Shown: piece by piece, positions 5,691 through 12,833 of the stretch
How the letters are laid out: each line of letters opens with the position of its first letter
Numbering within the stretch: position 1 is the stretch's first letter
Source: Bacteroidales bacterium
GTDB taxonomy: Bacteria > Bacteroidota > Bacteroidia > Bacteroidales > UBA932
DNA: 14,646 nucleotides
Direction of reading: 5' to 3'
NCBI GenBank assembly: GCA_017555445.1
Contig: JAFZGK010000002.1
Coordinates: 1 to 14,646, forward strand
The notes under the pieces: generated by a model
What the model saw: the letters and a program-made list of their open reading frames with translations, nothing else
The model's database searches: none
What the model was told of the DNA's origin: nothing
Made by a program: the position numbers and the translations under genes

Positions 5691-5804
5691 ATGTGTAAAC
5701 GAATCGACGTCTGTACATATCTGAATGTGAACGCATTACAAGATAATGCACAGTCTTTCGTTTCTCCTTTTACTACTATTACTGTCGGCCATTTTCTCTG
5801 TTGA
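5691..5804 (+). CDS. Predicted leader peptide, 37 aa
   Basis: The ORF begins MCKRIDVCTY and ends TTITVGHFLC, with the TGA at 5802-5804. The start is preceded by AAAAGGAAATGTT, a purine-rich context suitable for translation. Codons from Ser22 on (TCT TTC GTT TCT CCT TTT ACT ACT ATT ACT) supply the pyrimidine tract. The stop codon sits at the loop/3'-arm junction of the terminator hairpin, so a ribosome reaching it would melt the hairpin. The run Thr-Thr-Ile-Thr recalls the thr operon leader, but the downstream genes are carAB. There is no run of Arg codons, so classic arginine-charging attenuation is not suggested. Translation is unproven. Confidence 0.5.
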   Translation: MCKRIDVCTYLNVNALQDNAQSFVSPFTTITVGHFLC

Positions 5805-5821
5805 GAAATGGTCATTTTTTT
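5787..5821 (+). terminator. Intrinsic terminator in the carA leader (attenuator candidate)
   Basis: An 11-bp stem (5787-5798 with 5803-5813, one bulged T, one G-T pair) with a TGTT loop is followed by A and seven T (5815-5821). It faces carA, whose start codon is 50 nt downstream. Confidence 0.8.
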
Positions 5822-5870
5822 ATATACCCATCAGGGGCAGGAAAGATAATTAAATTTAAAGCTATATAGA

Positions 5871-6980
5871 ATGAAACTTAAAGCAACACTTCGACTCGAG
5901 AACGGCTTGGAATTCCATGGCTACTCATTCGGCAGCGATAAGGCAGTGCACGGAGAGGTGGTATTCAACACATCAATGGTGGGATACCCGGAACAGCTCA
6001 CCGATGCAACCTACAGCGGACAGCTTCTGTGCCTCACTTATCCACTTATCGGAAACTATGGCGTGCCTTCTGAAGAACTCCTTGCAGAGAAGCTCTCAAA
6101 GAATCTGGAATCTGAGAAGATTCATCCAAAGGGACTTATAGTATTTGACTATTGCGAGGACTATAGCAACTGGGAAGCTGTTAAGGGACTTGAGCAGTGG
6201 ATGAAGGAGCAGGGTCTTACAGGTATCTATGGCATCGACACCCGTGAACTTACCAAGGTTCTTCGTGAAAAGGGTACTATGACTGCGTCAATCATCCCTG
6301 AAGGTGCTGCTGCTCCGGAAGTGACTGAAAAGGCGACCCCAGCCGATGTCACATGTGCTGAGCCTATCACTTATAAGTCTCAGCCAGCTAAGGAGGTGGA
6401 GAACATCAACGGAAGTCTTGCTGCAACTGCTGAGGGTAAGAAAGTGGTAGTAGTCGATCTCGGAGTGAAGCACAGCATCATCCGCAACCTTCTCGACAGA
6501 GGTGTGGAAGTGATCAGAGTTCCTTTCGATTATGACTATACAGGACTCGAGTATGACGGCGTATACATTTCAAATGGTCCTGGATGCACATGCAGTTGTG
6601 AGAAGACAGTTGAAGTGCTTAAGAAGGTCCTTGAAGGAAGCAAGCCGGTGTACGGCCTTGGTATGGGTTACCATCTTATCGCAAAGGCGGCAGGATTCGA
6701 ACTTGTAAGACTTCAGCGTCCGCACAGAGGTGCAAATCAGCCTGTCAGAAAGGAAGGTACAAACCGTACATATATTTCTTCACAGAACGTCTATCGCGCT
6801 GTAAAGGAGGCAACAATGCCTAAGGACTGGGAGGTTTACTTCACAAACCTTAACGACGGTGCAATCGATGGAATCCGTCACAAGAGCAAGCCGTTCGCAG
6901 GTACCAACTTCGCCCCGGAAGTTTGCGTTGGCCTCAATGAGAACGTTACTCCACTCGATGAATTTGTATCTAAACTTTAA
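5871..6980 (+). CDS. carA: Carbamoyl-phosphate synthase small subunit with a degenerate (probably inactive) glutaminase site
   Basis: Normally CarA hydrolyses glutamine and channels ammonia to CarB. The 369 residues are full length: an N-terminal CPSase domain (about 1-140, with VFNTSMVGYPEQLTD and PLIGNYGV) and a class I amidotransferase domain (about 190-369). The catalytic motif, normally GICxGxQ, reads GLGMGYHL (262-269), so the nucleophile Cys is Gly264. The normal FHPE reads FAPE (347-350), so the catalytic His is Ala348, though Glu350 remains. SQNHGYAV is SQNVYRAV (304-311), and GPGDP is GPGCTCSC (236-243), introducing a CxCxC cluster. The frame is intact and the fold-defining sequence is kept, so this is not a decaying pseudogene. 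It presumably serves a structural or allosteric role with ammonia-fed CarB, as in vertebrate CPS1. The start has an A/T-rich upstream and no Shine-Dalgarno. Confidence 0.93.
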   Translation: MKLKATLRLENGLEFHGYSFGSDKAVHGEVVFNTSMVGYPEQLTDATYSGQLLCLTYPLIGNYGVPSEELLAEKLSKNLESEKIHPKGLIVFDYCEDYSNWEAVKGLEQWMKEQGLTGIYGIDTRELTKVLREKGTMTASIIPEGAAAPEVTEKATPADVTCAEPITYKSQPAKEVENINGSLAATAEGKKVVVVDLGVKHSIIRNLLDRGVEVIRVPFDYDYTGLEYDGVYISNGPGCTCSCEKTVEVLKKVLEGSKPVYGLGMGYHLIAKAAGFELVRLQRPHRGANQPVRKEGTNRTYISSQNVYRAVKEATMPKDWEVYFTNLNDGAIDGIRHKSKPFAGTNFAPEVCVGLNENVTPLDEFVSKL

Positions 6981-9900
6981 ATGAGCACGAATATGATTGA
7001 CAACAGCATAAAGAAAGTAGTAGTGCTCGGTTCAGGAGCACTCAAGATCGGCCAGGCCGGAGAGTTTGACTACTCAGGTTCACAGGCACTCAAGGCACTC
7101 AAGGAGGAAGGTATCGAAACCATTCTCATCAACCCAAATATCGCTACTGTCCAGACTTCTGAGCAGGTTGCTGACAAGGTATATTTCCTTCCAGTGACAG
7201 CATACTTCGTTGAGAAAGTCATCCAGAAGGAAGCTCCTCAGGGAATTCTCCTTGCATTCGGAGGTCAGACTGCGCTCAACTGCGGTGTAGAGCTTTACGA
7301 GGCAGGAATCCTTGATAAATATAACGTAAAGGTACTCGGTACTCCTGTTCAGGCTATCATGGATACTGAAGACCGCGAGTTCTTCAATGCAAAGCTTGCT
7401 GAAATCAACGTAAAGACTATCAAGTCACATGCAGTTGAGACTGTTGAAGCAGCTAAAGAAGCAGCGAAGGAGCTTGGTTATCCGGTTATCGTGCGTGCAG
7501 CATATGCACTCGGTGGTCTCGGTTCGGGTTTCTGTAACAATGAAGAGGAACTCGTTACACTTTGTGAAAGTTCATTCTCATTCTCGCCACAGGTGCTTGT
7601 AGAGAAGTCTCTCAAGGGATGGAAGGAGATCGAGTATGAGGTGATGCGTGACCGTTATGACAACTGTATCGCAATCTGTAACATGGAGAACTTCGACCCT
7701 CTCGGAATCCATACCGGCGAGTCTATCGTTGTGGCTCCGACCCAGACTCTCAGCGCAAAGGAATGTCAGTTCCTTCACGACCTCGCAATCAAGATGGTAC
7801 GTCATATCGGAATCGTGGGTGAGTGTAACGTACAGTACGCTTACGACACCGATTCAATGGAATATTATGTGATCGAGATGAACGCCCGTCTCAGCCGTTC
7901 TTCTGCCCTCGCTTCAAAGGCAACAGGATTCCCGATCGCCTTTGTAGCAGCAAAGATCGGTCTCGGATACGGCCTCTTCGACATCAAGAACTCAGTGACA
8001 AAGTCAACTCCGGCATTCTTCGAGCCTGCACTCGACTACGTTGTAGCCAAGATACCTCGTTGGGATCTTTCCAAGTTCACAGGCGTATCTCGCAAGATCG
8101 GCTCAAGCATGAAGTCTGTAGGTGAGGTGATGTCGCTCGGCCGTAACTTCGAGGAAATCATCCAGAAGGGTCTTCGTATGATTGGACAGGGTGCAAACGG
8201 TTTCGTAGGCAACAAGGATATCAAGGTTGATGACATCGACCAGGCACTCAACGAGCCTACTGATAACCGTATCTTCGTGATCAGCAAGGCTATGCAGGCA
8301 GGCTATACAGTAGATCAGATCCATGAACTCACAAAGATCGACAAGTGGTTCCTCAATAAGCTCATGGGTATTGTGAATACTCACAAGGAGATGTGCAAGT
8401 ATGACAACTGCGAGCAGATGCCTGTAGAGCTCCTCAAGAAGGCTAAGGTACAGGGCTTTTCAGACGTACAGGTGGCAAACGCCCTCTATAAGGGAATGGA
8501 CACTGAAATGGCCGAGGATATCGTACGTGCATTTAGAAAGTCTCATGGAATCGTTCCATGCGTGAAGCAGATCGATACACTTGCAGCTGACTATCCTGCA
8601 GCAACAAACTACCTCTATCTTACTTACGGTGGTAACTTTAATGACGTTAAGTATCAGCACGATAAGAATTCAGTAATCGTTCTCGGTTCAGGTGCATACC
8701 GTATCGGTAGCTCTGTAGAGTTCGACTGGTGTTCGGTAAATGCACTCCAGACAATCCGCAACCAGGGATACAGGGGAGTGATGATCAACTACAACCCTGA
8801 GACAGTATCGACAGACTATGATATGTGTGACCGTCTCTATTTTGACGAGCTCACATTCGAGCGTGTGATGGATATCCATGATCTTGAGAACCCACACGGA
8901 ACAGTGGTTTCTGTAGGAGGTCAGATTCCAAACAACCTTGCACTCAGACTCGACCAGAATAAGGTGAATATCCTCGGAACAAAGGCTACATCGATCGATA
9001 AGGCTGAGGACCGCCACAAGTTCTCGTCAATCGTTGATGCTCTCGGCATCGACCAGCCTAAGTGGAAGGAACTTACAAATTTTGATGAGGTAGACCAGTT
9101 CATCGACCAGGTAGGTTTCCCTGTTCTCGTGCGTCCTTCCTACGTGCTTTCGGGTGCAGCTATGAACGTATGCTACAACCATGAGGAGCTCCGCAACTTC
9201 CTTGGCCTTGCTGCGGAAGTGTCTGAGAAACATCCGGTTGTGATGTCTGAATTCATGCAGCGCTGCAAGGAGATCGAGTTTGATGCAGTTGCTGATAACG
9301 GAGAGGTTATAGCATATGCAATCTCTGAGCATATCGAGTTTGCAGGTGTACACTCAGGTGACGCTACAATCCAGTTCCCTCCACAGAAACTTTATGTGGA
9401 GACTGTACGTCGCATCAAGAAGATTGCAAAGAAGATTGCTGCCGCTCTTGAGATTACAGGTCCGTTCAATATCCAGTTCCTTGCAAAGGACAACTACATA
9501 AAGGTAATCGAGTGTAACCTTCGTGCTTCACGAAGCTTCCCATTCGTTTCCAAGGTGCTCAAGATCAATATGATCGAGCTGGCAACTAAAGCGATGCTTG
9601 GACTGAAGCCAGCAGCTCCGCGCAAGTCTGCATTCGACCTTGATTATGTAGGTATCAAGTCTTCGCAGTTCTCGTTCTCACGTCTCCAGCAGGCAGACCC
9701 TGTACTCGGTGTGGATATGCACTCTACAGGAGAGGTAGGATGTATCGGTGACGACTTCAATGAAGCACTTCTTAACTCTATGCTTTCAGTAGGATACGAG
9801 ATCCCTAAGAAGAACATCCTTATTTCATCAGGAAATGCACTTCAGAAGGCTGATCTGCTCAATGCATGCAAACTTCTTCATGACAGAGGGTACAATCTCT

Positions 9901-10229
9901 ACGGAACAGAAGGTACAGCTAAGTATCTCAATGAAAACGGCATCCCAGCAGAGCGCGTGATCTGGCCTACAGAAGCTGCAGATCCGGCACTTGCAGGAAA
10001 GTATAAGGCTGCAATGGATATGCTTGCAAACAAGGAGATTGACCTCGTGATCAATATCCCTAAGAACTTCTCGCATGGAGAGCTGACTAACGGCTATCAT
10101 GTGCGTCGTGCAGCCATAGACTACAACATCCCTCTCATCACAAACGCACGTCTTGCAACTGCATTTATCCGTGCTTTCTGCGCGATGTCAATTGATGACA
10201 TCCAGATCAAGAGCTGGGATCAGTATTGA
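6981..10229 (+). CDS. carB: Carbamoyl-phosphate synthase large subunit, CAD/CPS1-like
   Basis: It makes carbamoyl phosphate from bicarbonate, ammonia and two ATP for pyrimidine and arginine synthesis. The 1082 residues show the duplicated layout. The first half (about 10-400) has VVLGSGALKIGQAGEFDYSG and the ATP-grasp motif VIEMNARLSRSSALASKATG (297-316). A linker/oligomerisation region spans about 410-555. The second half (about 564-935) has VIVLGSGAYRIGSSVEFDWC and ECNLRASRSFPFVSK (844-858). The C-terminal MGS-like regulatory domain is at about 944-1075. Wording such as FEPALDYVVAKIPRWDLSKF is closer to eukaryotic CAD/CPS1 than to E. coli CarB. The regulatory domain has Thr976, Thr979, Trp995 and Asn1025 in positions resembling the N-acetylglutamate site of CPS1. 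The ATG directly abuts the carA stop, so translation is probably coupled. Confidence 0.97.
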   Translation: MSTNMIDNSIKKVVVLGSGALKIGQAGEFDYSGSQALKALKEEGIETILINPNIATVQTSEQVADKVYFLPVTAYFVEKVIQKEAPQGILLAFGGQTALNCGVELYEAGILDKYNVKVLGTPVQAIMDTEDREFFNAKLAEINVKTIKSHAVETVEAAKEAAKELGYPVIVRAAYALGGLGSGFCNNEEELVTLCESSFSFSPQVLVEKSLKGWKEIEYEVMRDRYDNCIAICNMENFDPLGIHTGESIVVAPTQTLSAKECQFLHDLAIKMVRHIGIVGECNVQYAYDTDSMEYYVIEMNARLSRSSALASKATGFPIAFVAAKIGLGYGLFDIKNSVTKSTPAFFEPALDYVVAKIPRWDLSKFTGVSRKIGSSMKSVGEVMSLGRNFEEIIQKGLRMIGQGANGFVGNKDIKVDDIDQALNEPTDNRIFVISKAMQAGYTVDQIHELTKIDKWFLNKLMGIVNTHKEMCKYDNCEQMPVELLKKAKVQGFSDVQVANALYKGMDTEMAEDIVRAFRKSHGIVPCVKQIDTLAADYPAATNYLYLTYGGNFNDVKYQHDKNSVIVLGSGAYRIGSSVEFDWCSVNALQTIRNQGYRGVMINYNPETVSTDYDMCDRLYFDELTFERVMDIHDLENPHGTVVSVGGQIPNNLALRLDQNKVNILGTKATSIDKAEDRHKFSSIVDALGIDQPKWKELTNFDEVDQFIDQVGFPVLVRPSYVLSGAAMNVCYNHEELRNFLGLAAEVSEKHPVVMSEFMQRCKEIEFDAVADNGEVIAYAISEHIEFAGVHSGDATIQFPPQKLYVETVRRIKKIAKKIAAALEITGPFNIQFLAKDNYIKVIECNLRASRSFPFVSKVLKINMIELATKAMLGLKPAAPRKSAFDLDYVGIKSSQFSFSRLQQADPVLGVDMHSTGEVGCIGDDFNEALLNSMLSVGYEIPKKNILISSGNALQKADLLNACKLLHDRGYNLYGTEGTAKYLNENGIPAERVIWPTEAADPALAGKYKAAMDMLANKEIDLVINIPKNFSHGELTNGYHVRRAAIDYNIPLITNARLATAFIRAFCAMSIDDIQIKSWDQY

Positions 10230-10240
10230 TTCATTGACTA

Positions 10241-10256
10241 GCTGAGGACTCTCGGC
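10241..10256 (+). other. Weak hairpin just after carB
   Basis: GCTGAG (10241-10246) can pair with CTCGGC (10251-10256), with one G-T pair, over a 4-nt loop. No T-tract follows, so it is not a convincing intrinsic terminator. carAB transcripts may therefore read into the lipoprotein gene. Confidence 0.25.
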
Positions 10257-10263
10257 ACAGATA

Positions 10264-10293
10264 TTGACATTTCTCATGGCACGATTAATTTAT
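10264..10293 (+). promoter_or_regulatory. Weak promoter candidate for the lipoprotein gene
   Basis: TTG (10264-10266) is followed after 19 nt by TAATTTAT (10286-10293), two bases short of the -7 TAnnTTTG. Cotranscription with carAB is the alternative. Confidence 0.3.
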
Positions 10294-10310
10294 TAGTGTT
10301 ATGAGAAATG
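10268..10310 (+). repeat. 10-bp inverted repeat sequestering the lipoprotein start codon
   Basis: CATTTCTCAT (10268-10277) is the exact complement of ATGAGAAATG (10301-10310), which is the start codon plus the next seven bases of the lipoprotein gene; the spacer is 23 nt. The right arm is followed by TTTTTATT, so the same element could act as a weak terminator for carAB or as a start-codon-masking hairpin in a read-through transcript. Confidence 0.5.
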
Positions 10311-10849
10311 TTTTTATTATTGTGTCTATTGCAGCCATGTTTGCTGCGATGACAGCCTGCACCAGCACTGACAAGCAGAACAAGGCCATGATGGATGAAC
10401 CGTTCCGTCAGGACCGTGAGTTCATGGACAAGGCGATCAGAGATCGCAGTCCTGACGTACAGAAGGTCGATATAATCGGCAATTCAGTGGTCTATACACA
10501 TATCTTCGACGGCATCATTGACGTGAAGACCTATACATATGATGGTGATGTATGCGTAGAATCAGAAAGAGTATACACATTCCCGACTCAGATGGCTGCA
10601 CTTCGTCATTACCGTCGTGCAATTGAACGAGCCGAACTTTACGACAATATCCAATTGATGAAGAATGAGGTCAGATATAATCTCAAGTCTACTCAGACTG
10701 ATGCAGAGACAAAAGGGTTGAATAAAGAACAGCTCAAGGCAAAATTTGACAAGCAGATCGATGATGCCAAGGCTGATATGAAGGCAAGAGATGAGAAGCT
10801 GAAGGACGATCTGCATAAGAGAGATCACAGAGATCGCAAGGACAAATAA
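10301..10849 (+). CDS. Small putative lipoprotein of unknown function, 182 aa
   Basis: The N-terminus MRNVFIIVSIAAMFAAMTAC is a lipoprotein signal peptide: an Arg near the start, a hydrophobic core, and a lipobox MTAC with the modified Cys20. The mature protein has a middle segment likely rich in beta structure (VDIIGNSVVYTHIFDGIIDV, about 56-75). It ends in a highly charged, probably coiled-coil tail (about 134-182, many Lys/Asp/Glu, ending KRDHRDRKDK). No acidic run follows Cys20 that would clearly mark surface export, so periplasmic-facing anchoring is as likely. The family is not recognised. It lies 71 nt after carB on the same strand and faces rho, with a bidirectional terminator between them. 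No functional link to carAB is evident. Confidence 0.8.
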   Translation: MRNVFIIVSIAAMFAAMTACTSTDKQNKAMMDEPFRQDREFMDKAIRDRSPDVQKVDIIGNSVVYTHIFDGIIDVKTYTYDGDVCVESERVYTFPTQMAALRHYRRAIERAELYDNIQLMKNEVRYNLKSTQTDAETKGLNKEQLKAKFDKQIDDAKADMKARDEKLKDDLHKRDHRDRKDK

Positions 10850-10866
10850 ACCTCATGTTATAGATT

Positions 10867-10902
10867 AAAAAAAACTCGGAATCGTATGATCCCGAGTTTT
10901 TT
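10867..10902. terminator. Bidirectional intrinsic terminator between the lipoprotein gene and rho
   Basis: Arms 10869-10879 and 10892-10902 pair over 11 bp with a GC core CTCGG/CCGAG. An inner ATC/GAT helix lies beyond one A-C mismatch. T-tracts flank it in both directions: six T on the plus strand, and eight A (T on the minus strand) at 10867-10874. It ends both converging transcripts. Confidence 0.85.
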
Positions 10903-10911
10903 ATGTCATTT

Positions 10912-12729
10912 TTACATGTCTTCCTTATCCATATTCTGGAGGAGAGCGTCATTTGTTCCATAGCGCTGCATCCTGTTCTGGAGAAGCTCCATGGCTTCGA
11001 TGCAGTTCATGTCTGCAAGGAACTTTCTCATTACCCAGATGCGGTTGGCAAGAGCAGGGGAGTAAAGGAGGTCGTCTCGACGTGTGCTTGACAATGTTAC
11101 ATCCACTGCAGGGAAGATTCTCTTATTCGAGAGACGTCTGTCGAGCTGGAGTTCCATGTTACCTGTTCCCTTGAACTCCTCGAAGATGACTTCATCCATC
11201 TTTGAGCCTGTTTCGGTGAGGGCTGTAGCAAGGATTGTGAGCGATCCGCCGTTCTCGATATTACGTGCCGCACCGAAGAATCTCTTAGGCTTGTGAAGGG
11301 CGTTTGCATCAACACCTCCTGAAAGGACCTTTCCTGAAGCTGGCTGAACTGTATTGTAGGCACGTGCAAGGCGTGTAATCGAGTCAAGAAGTATTACTAC
11401 ATCATGGCCACATTCAACCATTCTCTTAGCCTTTTCAAGCACCATATTAGCTACTTTCACATGTCTTTCAGCCGGCTCGTCAAAAGTAGATGCAACCACC
11501 TCTGCCTTTACGCTGCGTGCCATGTCGGTCACCTCTTCAGGACGTTCATCGATCAGGAGTACGATCATATAAACCTCAGGATGGTTGTCTGCAATTGCAT
11601 TTGCAATTGATTTGAGGAGCATTGTCTTACCAGTCTTAGGCTGCGCTACGATAAGTCCGCGCTGTCCCTTTCCGATAGGTGTGAACATGTCGACGATTCT
11701 GCATGACATGTCGTTATGGCCGTTTCCGAGAAGGTTGAACTTCTCCTCAGGGAAGAGAGGAGTAAGAAAATCAAACGGAATCCTGTCACGGATGAATTCC
11801 GGTGTACGTCCATTGATGAACTTGATGCGTACAAGAGGGAAGTACTTATCACCTGGTTTCGGTGGCTTGATCTCTCCTGTCACTGTATCACCTGTCTTGA
11901 GCGCGTGCTGCTTGATCTGATACTGTGAAACATAGATATCGTCCGGGGAGTTCAAGTAGTTGTAGTCAGATGAACGGAGGAAACCATAACCGTCAGGCAT
12001 TATCTCAAGGACACCTGTAGCCTCTACAACACCGTCAAATTCAATTACCGGTTTTGGCTGCTGCTGTGGCTGAGCTTTTTCCTGCTTAGGTTGCTGCTTC
12101 TGTGGTTCCTGGGCTTCAGAGTTCTCTGGGGCCTCCTTTTTAGGCGCCTGCTCAACAGGAGTGTCTGCAGGAGCATCAGGCTTAGGAGTGTTGTTCTTTG
12201 CAATCCTCTCCCTCTTCTTCTTGCTCTTCTGCTGCTTTGGAGCGACTTCTTCCTGCGGTTTCTCATCTGTAGTTTCTACAGACTTTTCAACAGGCTCTGC
12301 AACAGATTTTTCTTCTTTAACATCTACCTGTGCTGCAGGTGTTTCTGCTGGCTCCTGAGTCTTGTTAGCTTTCGGTTTGCGTCCACGCTTGTTCTGCTGT
12401 GTCTTCTTTTCGCCAGACACTTCAGAGTTATCATCTTTAGCCTCAGGTGCTTCTACCTTAGGCTCATTCTTCTTTTCAGGCTCTTTAACCGGCTCTTTTG
12501 CTTTAGCCGGCTCCTGCGCTGCTGGTTTTTCAGATTTCTTAGGGCGTCCTCTGCGGGATCTTTCCGGCTTATCCGGTGCATTCAGCGCATTCTTTCTCGC
12601 TTCCTCATCGAGAATGGCATATACGAGATCATCCTTTTCCATCTTCTTGAAACCTTTGATTTCAAGTTCAGATGCAAGAGAACGGAGTTTCTCAATATCC
12701 ATCTCCTTAAGATCAAAAATCTTATGCAT
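10912..12729 (-). CDS. rho: Transcription termination factor Rho with long disordered N-terminal insert
   Basis: Rho is an RNA-dependent ATPase that ends untranslated transcripts. Of 605 residues, about 5-45 are the Rho N-terminal helical domain. About 50-228 are a low-complexity Glu/Lys/Pro/Gln/Ala insert with two AT-hook-like motifs (RRGRPKK, 59-65; KRGRKPK, 114-120). About 233-305 form the cold-shock-like RNA-binding domain ([15 protein letters not shown]). The remainder is the ATPase core: Walker A QPKTGKT (363-369), Walker B VVILLDS (444-450), the secondary RNA-binding segment [22 protein letters not shown], begun at about 469, and [13 protein letters not shown] (521-533). E. coli Rho has 419 residues; the excess is the insert. 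Such inserts are usual in Bacteroidota, and in Bacteroides thetaiotaomicron the insert has been reported to drive condensate formation. Confidence 0.97.
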   Translation of the reverse strand: MHKIFDLKEMDIEKLRSLASELEIKGFKKMEKDDLVYAILDEEARKNALNAPDKPERSRRGRPKKSEKPAAQEPAKAKEPVKEPEKKNEPKVEAPEAKDDNSEVSGEKKTQQNKRGRKPKANKTQEPAETPAAQVDVKEEKSVAEPVEKSVETTDEKPQEEVAPKQQKSKKKRERIAKNNTPKPDAPADTPVEQAPKKEAPENSEAQEPQKQQPKQEKAQPQQQPKPVIEFDGVVEATGVLEIMPDGYGFLRSSDYNYLNSPDDIYVSQYQIKQHALKTGDTVTGEIKPPKPGDKYFPLVRIKFINGRTPEFIRDRIPFDFLTPLFPEEKFNLLGNGHNDMSCRIVDMFTPIGKGQRGLIVAQPKTGKTMLLKSIANAIADNHPEVYMIVLLIDERPEEVTDMARSVKAEVVASTFDEPAERHVKVANMVLEKAKRMVECGHDVVILLDSITRLARAYNTVQPASGKVLSGGVDANALHKPKRFFGAARNIENGGSLTILATALTETGSKMDEVIFEEFKGTGNMELQLDRRLSNKRIFPAVDVTLSSTRRDDLLYSPALANRIWVMRKFLADMNCIEAMELLQNRMQRYGTNDALLQNMDKEDM

Positions 12730-12782
12730 TACAAACTTTTTAAATTGATTTAAATTTCAGACAGAACTGATCTGGGGATACA

Positions 12783-12812
12783 CAAAGATAATAAAAATAA
12801 TCTAACCCGCAA
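12783..12812 (-). promoter_or_regulatory. Putative rho promoter
   Basis: The minus strand has TTG (12810-12812), a 19-nt spacer and TATCTTTG (12783-12790), exact -33/-7 elements. Transcription would start near 12776, with a leader of about 45 nt. A weak, bulged GC hairpin (about 12806-12824) after lptD overlaps the -33; it could be a poor lptD terminator. Confidence 0.65.
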
Positions 12813-12833
12813 TCGTAGCAGGGGATTTTAGTA

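Larger units (their letters stand above)
5642..5821 (+). promoter_or_regulatory. Putative transcription-attenuation leader of carAB
   Basis: In order, the predicted transcript holds four parts. First is a hairpin TGCGAA (5642-5647)/TTCGCA (5654-5659), then an A-rich start region with a 37-codon ORF (5691-5804). A second hairpin GCATTA (5733-5738)/TAATGC (5744-5749) is followed at once by a pyrimidine-rich tract (about 5754-5786). Last is an intrinsic terminator (5787-5821). Hairpin plus U-rich tract suits an RNA polymerase pause, and the ORF stop lies in the terminator. This is the layout of the E. coli pyrBI leader. In that system low UTP slows polymerase, the ribosome catches up and blocks the terminator. 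Function here is inference; a separate small RNA is the main alternative. Confidence 0.5.

Noticed and set aside
5772..5783. Thr-Thr-Ile-Thr codons suggesting a threonine-operon leader
   Set aside because: The genes downstream are carAB, and the tract is better explained by its pyrimidine richness; kept only as an alternative.
5851..5858. TAAATTTA as a second carA promoter downstream of the attenuator
   Set aside because: No -33 at the right spacing, and the start site would leave almost no leader.
12091..12753. Long plus-strand ORF (220 codons) opposite the rho N-terminus, rich in Leu, Phe and Arg
   Set aside because: It mirrors the Glu/Lys-rich low-complexity segment of rho, whose reverse complement seldom contains stops; no start context or promoter.
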